Shown piece after piece: positions 6,873 through 11,221 of a DNA stretch of 11,221 nucleotides. Location: contig CALFKA010000177.1 in the NCBI GenBank assembly GCA_937880545.1, forward strand, positions 1-11,221. The letters are read 5' to 3'. The stretch is from an uncultured Clostridia bacterium (lineage in GTDB: Bacteria > Bacillota > Clostridia > Peptostreptococcales > Acidaminobacteraceae). The notes beneath the pieces are model-generated. The model was not told where the DNA came from. It did not search any database and saw only the letters and a program-made list of their open reading frames with translations. The position numbers and the translations under genes were made by a program. Position 1 is the stretch's first letter; the number at the start of each line of letters is the position of its first letter.

Positions 6873-7256
6873 TTGCGGGCAAAAGAGGGTATTTTCAAAT
6901 TCGCTTCGTACACAGCTATTCTCTTCACAGCAGCCACTGTGATCAGCTCTACCTTGCAGCTACTACAGGGGAATCCATACGATACTAACGTCCATCTCCT
7001 CTTGCGACTGGTTGTGTGCATGATCGCTGTCGGGTTTGTCTATATTTTCAAAAAGATCCATCTCAACAACATATATTTAGAAACACTTTTACAGTACGTC
7101 CTTTCCATGGCAAGTCTTTTCTCACTGCTCTTCGTCACCGGCTTCTTTGTCGAGCTTTCCAAAAACGCCTACAGAGATATATTTCTCAACTATACCGTTA
7201 TCTTTCTCCTCGTTGCTTCGGTCATGATCTTTCTCCATAAAAGAAAGAATAAATAG
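6873..7256 (+). CDS. Small four-helix membrane protein, function unknown
   Basis: A 127-residue integral membrane protein. Hydrophobic segments lie at about 11-31, 41-59, 73-93 and 103-121, with a basic C-terminus (HKRKNK). A polar LQGNPYDTNVH stretch between helices 1 and 2, and NAYRDIFLNYTV before helix 4, look like conserved family features. It resembles small uncharacterised DUF3021/DUF6608-type membrane proteins of Clostridia, but I am not certain of the family. Translation starts at TTG: AAAAGGAGG (6856-6864) is 8 bases upstream and no ATG or GTG fits better. It has its own -10 box and a weak terminator after it, so it appears to be expressed apart from the MFS gene. Confidence 0.8.
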   Translation: MRAKEGIFKFASYTAILFTAATVISSTLQLLQGNPYDTNVHLLLRLVVCMIAVGFVYIFKKIHLNNIYLETLLQYVLSMASLFSLLFVTGFFVELSKNAYRDIFLNYTVIFLLVASVMIFLHKRKNK

Positions 7257-7293
7257 AGACCAACCGGCAATGCTGCTCCTTCGCCTGATAATA

Positions 7294-7315
7294 GCCGCCT
7301 AATGGGCGGTGTTTT
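7294..7315 (+). terminator. Weak intrinsic terminator after the small membrane protein gene
   Basis: CCGCC (7295-7299) pairs with GGCGG (7305-7309), flanked by a G-U pair and followed by GTTTTA. The stem is short but all G-C, and the U-tract is brief, so termination may be partial. Confidence 0.45.
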
Positions 7316-7347
7316 ACATAAGAGACAAAATGAACTCGTTGTCAGGG

Positions 7348-7353
7348 TATAAT
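7348..7353 (+). promoter_or_regulatory. -10 box of the MFS gene
   Basis: A perfect TATAAT lies 29 bases before the GTG start at 7383 and just after the preceding terminator. No standard -35 box is recognised at 16-18 bases. Confidence 0.45.
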
Positions 7354-7382
7354 GATTGATAAATGAAAAAGGAGGGAGTGCG

Positions 7383-8546
7383 GTGAAAGAAAATGAACAG
7401 ACACAGGTGCCGCTTTGGACGAGGCAGTTTCTGCTGATCACCATTATTAACCTGTTTTTATACTTTGCTTTTCAGCTGGTGACACCGACGATTTCTGTCT
7501 ATGTCAAAAGCCTTGGTGCAGCCGACAATGTCATTGGTTGGTTGAACGGAATTTTTACCTTGGCGGCACTGATTGCCCGACCCCTGGCAGGGTCCTCATT
7601 GGACAGACTAGGCAGGCGGGGAATCTTTCTTGCCGGCATGGCGGTTTTTATTGCAGCAGCCACTTCTTATGCCTGGGTGCCGACCATCGTATTGATCCTA
7701 ATTCTTCGATTCATCCACGGGATCGGCTGGGGCGCATCAAGTACAGCACTCTACACCATAGCATCGGACAATATCCCAAACCAGCGCTATGGGGAAGGCA
7801 TGGGCTTTTTCACCCTGGCCAGTAATATCGCCATGGCAGCGGCACCGGCAACAGGTCTTGCTCTCATTGCGGCTTATGGATACAAAGCGGTCTCGGTGCT
7901 GTCGGGAAGTCTTGCCATCGTCGCACTTCTTTTTTCGCTAAGAGTCAAATACAAAGAAATCCCCGGAACACAAGATATGCATGGAAAAAGAGTCCTCTTT
8001 GAAAAGACATCGTTTCGGCCTGCCAGCGTCATGTTCTTTCTGACCATTACCTATGGTTCTCTGAACACCTTCTTGGCTCTCTACGCTATGGAGAGAGGGA
8101 TCGGACAGTTTGGGCTCTTCTTTACTGTCATGGCACTCTCCATGATGATAGCCAGACCGCTCTTTGGACGCATCGTCGACCGCTATGGAGTAAGCGTGGC
8201 GGTGGTACCGGGGATGGCGGGTATGGCTCTCTCCATCTTTCTCCTCTCGCGGGCGACGACCCTCACCATGTTTTTGGTGGTGGCATTTCTCTATGGGATG
8301 GGTTTTGGCGCCGCACAGTCCAGTCTTCAGACACTGGCAGTGATTCATGCTCCGAGAAGCAACCTCGGCATCGCCAACTCCACCTTCTTCTTTGGCTTTG
8401 ACAGTGGGATCGGAGCGGGCGCTGTGATCCTGGGTACTCTGGCAGCAAAAGTTGGCTACAGTCAGATGTTTCAATGGTCCATCGTTTCTGTGGCTTTGGC
8501 GTTTGTATTGTACTTTGTGACGGGGAGAAAAGAGCAACGAAAATAA
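7383..8546 (+). CDS. MFS transporter (DHA1-like drug/solute exporter)
   Basis: A 387-residue inner-membrane carrier with about 12 predicted helices in two six-helix halves, joined by a charged loop near 188-211. The cytoplasmic motif A after helix 2 is GSSLDRLGRRG (70-80), and its weaker repeat in the second half is GRIVDRYG (262-269). An Arg-containing helix-4 motif (RFIHGIGWGASSTALYT, 109-125) and RYGEGMGFF (135-143) fit proton-coupled antiporters of the DHA1 type. The substrate cannot be read from the sequence; drug or metabolite efflux is a guess from family. The frame runs back to a TTG at 7356, but the GTG at 7383 is chosen because AAGGAGGG (7369-7376) lies just upstream. It is monocistronic, followed by a strong terminator. 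Confidence 0.93.
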   Translation: MKENEQTQVPLWTRQFLLITIINLFLYFAFQLVTPTISVYVKSLGAADNVIGWLNGIFTLAALIARPLAGSSLDRLGRRGIFLAGMAVFIAAATSYAWVPTIVLILILRFIHGIGWGASSTALYTIASDNIPNQRYGEGMGFFTLASNIAMAAAPATGLALIAAYGYKAVSVLSGSLAIVALLFSLRVKYKEIPGTQDMHGKRVLFEKTSFRPASVMFFLTITYGSLNTFLALYAMERGIGQFGLFFTVMALSMMIARPLFGRIVDRYGVSVAVVPGMAGMALSIFLLSRATTLTMFLVVAFLYGMGFGAAQSSLQTLAVIHAPRSNLGIANSTFFFGFDSGIGAGAVILGTLAAKVGYSQMFQWSIVSVALAFVLYFVTGRKEQRK

Positions 8547-8570
8547 CGGAGACTATCAATCTATTGAATC

Positions 8571-8608
8571 AGCGGTCATCCTGAAAAACATCAGGATGGC
8601 TTTCTTTT
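8571..8608 (+). terminator. Intrinsic terminator after the MFS gene
   Basis: A stem pairs 8575-8584 with 8591-8600 (core CATCCTGA against TCAGGATG), with a six-base loop, followed by TTTCTTTT. It lies 25 bases after the stop codon. Confidence 0.85.
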
Positions 8609-8836
8609 GACATCTTACTTTGCAAACCAAAACAAACTATTCATCATCTCGAGTATTCTAGATACTTTCTCGATAGTGACTCCTGCGAACTTCTATGTGC
8701 AAGAGGAAGCCCGTAAAATCTTCATTTAACGAACCTTTTGGTTCTCCAGCATTTAAGCGACCCAGGGCGTCCGTTTATCTATGTACATGTTTATGGGTTA
8801 TAACTCCCTATCTTGCAGATTCTCTTTGGGAAATTT
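8609..8836. other. Intergenic stretch with no recognisable feature
   Basis: I see no gene, RNA or mobile end here that I can support. Short reading frames exist on both strands (a 69-codon frame from 8695 on the plus strand; a roughly 37-codon frame on the minus strand ending at 8658). None has a ribosome site or a recognisable protein motif. The block lies downstream of the AbiEii remnant and may be further gene debris. Confidence 0.4.
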
Positions 8837-9253
8837 CTATTTTTCAGGAACTGAAAATGCGTTGCACATTTTCAAGTATCTTTCCACTAGCAAGTCTTCG
8901 TTGATGAGCTCATCTTTTTGTGTTTCTATCAGATAATTGAAGTGTTCGATCCCGCGATAGATGACGGCAATTTCCAATAATTGCTTTACGGCGGGCTCCA
9001 ACTGCCTCAGATAATTTTCTGCAATAAAAGATATGTCGTATAAATCTCGTAACTATAATCGATTGGCGAAAGCAGCTGTTTTTTGGATACATAAGGTACT
9101 GATGTTATATGTCCGGATCCCGCTTTTTTCAACAACGTTGCCTTCCATACTTTCCTTTGTGCGGTAAGACAATTCTATTTTCAGGGGTCTTACTTCAACA
9201 TGATAATAGAGTATAAAACGTTTTGTTGCTTCAGACTCTTCTACCTTTTGCAA
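8837..9253 (-). pseudogene. AbiEii/AbiGii-type nucleotidyltransferase toxin remnant
   Basis: Read on the minus strand, one continuous frame encodes a C-terminal AbiEii-like sequence: RFILYYHVEVRPLKIELSYR, then TYNISTLCIQKTAAFANRL, an in-frame TAG (9053-9055), then LRDLYDISFIAENYL, and on to a natural-looking end at a TAG (8837-8839). The KIE(L/I)SYR block, the TYxxxxLxxxK block and the RDLYDxxFI block in this order are the family signature. The N-terminal half with the nucleotidyltransferase active site (GGT...DxD) is missing; upstream bases to about 9283 may hold a few more frame-shifted codons (DIKSESFV). Family members are toxins of type IV toxin-antitoxin and phage-abortive systems. No AbiEi antitoxin gene is visible. 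It is clearly non-functional as a full toxin. Confidence 0.8.
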
Positions 9254-9295
9254 ACGAAACTTTCACTTTTGATATCCTAGAAAGACAAAAGGATA

Positions 9296-9324
9296 TTGAC
9301 ATATGGCATCGGCAATGCTTTAAT
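9296..9324 (+). promoter_or_regulatory. Strong sigma-A-type promoter of the His/Cys-rich peptide operon
   Basis: A perfect -35 TTGACA (9296-9301) is separated by 17 bases from TTTAAT (9319-9324), five of six matches to the -10 consensus. Transcription would start near 9331, about 50 bases before the ATG. It is the best promoter match in the window and is overlapped by two palindromes. Confidence 0.8.
9297..9308. promoter_or_regulatory. Operator-like site 1 over the -35 box
   Basis: TGACATATGGCA differs at one base from the perfect palindrome TGACATATGTCA found 36 bases downstream. It covers most of the -35 hexamer, so a bound protein would block RNA polymerase. The regulator is unknown; the DUF134 protein encoded in the same operon is the obvious candidate. 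Confidence 0.5.
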
Positions 9325-9327
9325 TCT

Positions 9328-9349
9328 ATTAATGACATATGTCACTAAT
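9328..9349. promoter_or_regulatory. Operator-like site 2 at the transcription start
   Basis: A 22-base palindrome with a single mismatched pair (A9332/C9345), centred on the perfect 12-base core TGACATATGTCA (9333-9344) with ATTA/TAAT flanks. It straddles the expected transcription start. Its centre is 36 bases from that of site 1. Confidence 0.6.
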
Positions 9350-9382
9350 GAGCAAATGACTAAGGAAGGAGGTGACAAGCCG

Positions 9383-9634
9383 ATGAAAAAGAAAAAAGGG
9401 CACGGCTGCTGCGGTAAGAAAATGAAGAAAATGGCAGGAGACGGACAGGTGCATATCCACGTACACGTTCATGTACACGGTCAAGATGAATGCTGTAAAG
9501 AAGGACACGGTATGGGGAGGAGACGTCACCATCACCATCACTGCAACTGCGAGACACCCGAAGAAATGATTCACGAGGGTTGCTGTGAAGAAACATCTGA
9601 AGAGTGTGAGTGCGAAGAGACATCTGAAGAATAG
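9383..9634 (+). CDS. His/Cys-rich small metal-binding-type peptide
   Basis: An 83-residue peptide that I do not recognise as a named family. It has 13 His and 10 Cys. From the N-terminus it shows a basic start (MKKKKGHGCCGKKMKKM), an alternating His run VHIHVHVHVHG (23-33), a CC pair (37-38), five consecutive His (49-53), CNC (54-56), CC (67-68) and CEC (75-77). The tail is acidic, with EETSEE repeated. Such ligand density strongly suggests binding of soft or borderline metal ions (Ni, Cu, Zn, Co) as a chaperone, store or sensor; the metal is not determinable. There is no signal peptide. The frame extends to 9296, but AAGGAGGTGA (9366-9375), a perfect ribosome site 7 bases before the ATG at 9383, sets the start. 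It is the first gene after a strong promoter and is followed by a terminator and the DUF134 gene. Confidence 0.85.
   Translation: MKKKKGHGCCGKKMKKMAGDGQVHIHVHVHVHGQDECCKEGHGMGRRRHHHHHCNCETPEEMIHEGCCEETSEECECEETSEE
9587..9631 (+). repeat. Tandem in-gene duplication encoding EETSEE
   Basis: An 18-base unit (GAAGAAACATCTGAAGAG, 9587-9604) recurs at 9614-9631 with two A/G differences, separated by TGTGAGTGC (Cys-Glu-Cys). It produces the repeated acidic tail of the His/Cys-rich peptide and suggests growth by local duplication. Confidence 0.7.
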
Positions 9635-9648
9635 ACTCATACAATAAA

Positions 9649-9673
9649 ACCGGAGAGTCCTCCGGTATTTTTT
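9649..9673 (+). terminator. Intrinsic terminator or attenuator inside the operon
   Basis: ACCGGAG (9649-9655) pairs perfectly with CTCCGGT (9660-9666) around an AGTC tetraloop, followed by ATTTTTT. It lies 15 bases after the peptide stop and 8 bases before the DUF134 ribosome site. With no new promoter visible between them, DUF134 and the hydrolase would be expressed by read-through, at a lower level than the peptide. Confidence 0.85.
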
Positions 9674-9691
9674 CGAAGATGGAGGTAGTTC

Positions 9692-10072
9692 GTGGCTAGA
9701 CCTGTCAAAATCAGAAGAGTCTGCTGTCTTCCGGAAAGTAACCTTTTCGGTTCGCTGAATCGCCCGGGAAAGCAGAGGGAGATCGTCGTCATGAGTGTCG
9801 ATGAATATGAGACCATCCGTCTGATTGACTGGGAAGGGTTTACCCAGGAAGAGTGTGCCGAGCAGATGGACGTCGCTCGCACCACCGTGCAGGGTATCTA
9901 TTTTGATGCGAGAAAGAAACTCTCCGATGCGCTGGTGAACGGGAAGAATCTTCTCATACAGGGGGGAAGATATCGCCTCTGTGAAGACAGGGAAAAAGGT
10001 TGTGGCAGGGGTTGCCTGCATCGCAGACACCTCAGGGACTGTGTCGATCAGAAGTGTCATAAGGAGGCATAA
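9692..10072 (+). CDS. DUF134 family DNA-binding protein with Cys-rich tail
   Basis: A 126-residue predicted regulator of the DUF134 (COG1342) family. The N-terminal signature is ARPVKIRRVCCLPESNLFG (2-20), followed by IVVMSVDEYETIRLIDWEG (31-49), a sigma-70-region-4-like helix-turn-helix FTQEECAEQMDVARTTVQGI (50-69), and ARKKLSDALVNGKNLLIQGG (73-92). Family members are often near iron-sulfur or NifX-type and metal-handling genes in anaerobes, but their targets are not well established. A C-terminal extension adds Cys97, 104, 108, 117 and 122 plus three His, a possible metal or redox sensing site; Cys11 and Cys12 add to this. It starts with GTG, with GGAGGT (9681-9686) at proper spacing. Its stop is 5 bases before the hydrolase ATG, so the two are translationally close. 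It is the natural candidate for binding the operon's palindromes. Confidence 0.92.
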   Translation: MARPVKIRRVCCLPESNLFGSLNRPGKQREIVVMSVDEYETIRLIDWEGFTQEECAEQMDVARTTVQGIYFDARKKLSDALVNGKNLLIQGGRYRLCEDREKGCGRGCLHRRHLRDCVDQKCHKEA

Positions 10073-10077
10073 GACAC

Positions 10078-10896
10078 ATGTTGATAAAAGTACTCTCGGA
10101 GAACACGTCCGTATCTGATGCGTATGCACATGAGCATGGACTCAGTGTCTACGTCGAAACAGGAGATAAAAAGGTTTTGTTTGACGTGGGGGCAGGAGAA
10201 CTGTTTCTTGAAAACGCGAGAAAAATGGATGTGGACATAGCAGACGTCGATGTACTGATCATCTCTCATGGCCACTATGACCATGGGGGAGGGCTGAGGA
10301 CTTTTCTTAAAGAGAATGAGAAAGCAAAAGTCTTTCTGCATCCTCTGGCCTTTCAAAACTACTACGTATCCAAAAGGGAAGAAGATGAATACATTGGGCT
10401 TGATCAGGCACTGAAAGACAACCCGCGCATCGTGTTCACTTGCGAAAATTATGTGATCGGCGACGGACTGCAGACATTCTCGCAGGTCGTGCAGAAGTAT
10501 CCGCTTCCGGCTTCTAACAAAACACTTCTGATGGAAGCAAACGGTGGACGAGTCCCTGATAGCTTTTCCCATGAACAGAGCCTGATTGTGGAGGAAGAGG
10601 GCGTGACACTTCTTCTGACAGGCTGCTCCCACAACGGAATCAGAAATATCCTGGAGCACTTCTATCATCTTAAGGGAAGAATGCCTGACGTCTCGATCGG
10701 GGGATTCCATCTTTCCACGACCTCCGGCGCTCATGACAGCTTGGAATCCATCGACGCACTCAGTCAATATCTCCTGACGACAGGAACTATCTTCTATACA
10801 GGTCACTGTACAGGGATTGTGCCTTATGAGAGACTCAAAGAAAACATGGCAGACAGGATCCACTACCTGCCGGCAGGCAGTGTCCTCGGGCTCTGA
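10078..10896 (+). CDS. MBL-fold metallo-hydrolase (COG1237)
   Basis: A 272-residue metallo-beta-lactamase-fold protein of the COG1237 group. Relatives in archaea are annotated as a dihydropterin-linked ribofuranosyl-aminobenzene 5'-phosphate synthase, but for bacterial members the reaction is not established. Metal ligands are visible: HGHYDHGG (64-71, His64, His66, Asp68, His69), His165 in SHEQSLIV, His185 in TGCSHNGIRNI (181-191), His211 in GGFHL and His243 in TGHCTG. It is cytosolic, with no signal peptide. AAGGAGG (10061-10067) lies 10 bases before the ATG, within the end of the DUF134 gene, so the two are co-transcribed. The reading frame is intact and full length for the group. No clear terminator follows before the IS end. 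Confidence 0.92.
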   Translation: MLIKVLSENTSVSDAYAHEHGLSVYVETGDKKVLFDVGAGELFLENARKMDVDIADVDVLIISHGHYDHGGGLRTFLKENEKAKVFLHPLAFQNYYVSKREEDEYIGLDQALKDNPRIVFTCENYVIGDGLQTFSQVVQKYPLPASNKTLLMEANGGRVPDSFSHEQSLIVEEEGVTLLLTGCSHNGIRNILEHFYHLKGRMPDVSIGGFHLSTTSGAHDSLESIDALSQYLLTTGTIFYTGHCTGIVPYERLKENMADRIHYLPAGSVLGL

Positions 10897-10936
10897 GAAA
10901 TAGATGGTTTACGGAAAGAAAGAAGCGAGGTTTTCT

Positions 10937-11221
10937 TGAACTGAGTCACCAAAGGTAGACTCTAGAATTCATAAAACGTCGATCACTGGGATGCTTGGTT
11001 TCGGAATTCAGCCGGAGCTAAGCATCCTAGTCCTTTTTGGAGCCGATCGTTGTTGTAAAAGTTGATATAGGTGTGGATTTCATGGATCAGATGATCCATG
11101 CTTTCAAATTTCTGCCCATGAAACATCTCCGATTTCAGGGTTCCAAAGAATGCTTCCATAGGCCCGTTGTGACCAAGGGGTCAGACTCTCTATGCACTTC
11201 CCAGGCCTTGACATGCTGTGC
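10937..11221 (-). mobile_element. IS3-family insertion sequence, right (3') end
   Basis: The element enters from the right edge and ends on the left at TGAACTGAGTCACC (from 10937), which fits the TG(A/T)ACTGA-type terminal repeats of IS3-family (IS150-like) elements. The 3' end of its transposase lies just inside. The other end and the target duplication are beyond the window, so the exact boundary is an inference from one end. Confidence 0.7.
10983..11221 (-). pseudogene. IS3-family transposase (OrfB), 3' part, frame-shifted
   Basis: DDE-type transposase C-terminus on the minus strand. One frame reads HSMSRPGKCIE (11188-11221). After a disruption a second frame reads NGPMEAFFGTLKSEMFHG, then KFESMDHLIHEIHTYINFYN, then NDRLQKGLGCLAPAEFRNQ, and ends at TGA (10983-10985). 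The expected continuous product would join IE directly to NGPME. Instead 19 extra bases (11169-11187) stand between them, which changes frame and gives a stop. The Glu in NGPMEAFFGTLK is the third catalytic acid of the DDE triad, so the protein made from this copy would lack it. It is truncated by the window edge; the upstream part is not seen. Confidence 0.85.

Noticed and set aside
7938..8537. 199-codon open frame on the minus strand
   Set aside because: It is antisense to the MFS gene and rich in His/Ser from reversed hydrophobic codons; not a protein-like composition.
8571..8608. Possible CRISPR-like or mobile repeat because of the palindrome
   Set aside because: A single copy directly after a stop codon with a U-run; it is a terminator. 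No repeat array exists in the window.
8658..8775. Minus-strand frame reading DALGRLNAGEPKGSLNEDF
   Set aside because: It reads like protein but is only about 37 codons, with a stop before it and no start or ribosome site; I recognise no family, so I kept it only as a note on possible debris.
8695..8904. 69-codon plus-strand frame after the MFS terminator
   Set aside because: No ribosome site; it partly overlaps the end of the AbiEii remnant on the other strand; no motif.
9053..9055. Frameshift in the AbiEii remnant
   Set aside because: Checking codon phase shows that RDLYD and the preceding ANRL are in the same frame, so the break is a single TAG, not a frameshift.
9329..10129. 266-codon open frame on the minus strand
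   Set aside because: It is the shadow of the His/Cys-rich peptide, DUF134 and the start of the hydrolase gene, all of which have strong ribosome sites and family matches on the plus strand.
10057..10863. 268-codon open frame on the minus strand
   Set aside because: It lies antisense to the COG1237 hydrolase with its intact HxHxDH motif; no domain is seen in the antisense product.

Overview
The window looks like a chromosomal stretch of a low-to-mid G+C Gram-positive bacterium (Bacillota), most likely an anaerobic Clostridia-type organism. The reasons are strong AAGGAGG-type ribosome binding sites before nearly every gene, GTG and TTG starts, sigma-A-like TATAAT boxes, many compact intrinsic terminators, and a gene set typical of that group (DUF4298, DUF4428, cytosolic YunD-type nucleotidase, DUF134, a COG1237 metallo-hydrolase). 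I cannot name the genus.

Left part (1-3341): a small DUF4298 gene and a convergent alanine dehydrogenase gene (ald, minus strand) share a bidirectional terminator. A divergent standalone LUD-domain gene follows, then a gene for an unusual soluble protein with two PASTA-like domains. Middle part (3342-6272): the zinc-ribbon gene yjdM/phnA on the minus strand is divergent from a 5'-nucleotidase gene that has a cre-like site upstream. The nucleotidase gene is followed closely by a DUF4428/zinc-ribbon gene, which ends at another bidirectional terminator. Next (6272-8601): a standalone PAS protein on the minus strand, a small four-helix membrane protein with a TTG start, and a 12-helix MFS exporter closed by a clear terminator.

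From 8602 to 9295 the sequence holds no intact gene. It contains the C-terminal half of an AbiEii-type nucleotidyltransferase toxin gene, interrupted by an in-frame TAG and lacking its catalytic N-terminus. The 236 bases nearest the MFS gene hold nothing I recognise.

From 9296 to 10896 lies the most interesting unit. A near-consensus promoter (TTGACA-17-TTTAAT) carries two copies of a palindrome, one on the -35 box and one at the expected transcription start. It drives an 83-residue peptide containing 13 His and 10 Cys, then an intrinsic terminator that may act as an attenuator, then a DUF134 DNA-binding protein with a Cys-rich tail, then a COG1237 metallo-beta-lactamase-fold hydrolase. I infer a self-regulated metal or metallocofactor handling operon; this is not proven by the sequence. 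The window ends in the 3' end of an IS3-family element whose transposase is broken by a 19-base insertion just before the catalytic Glu.
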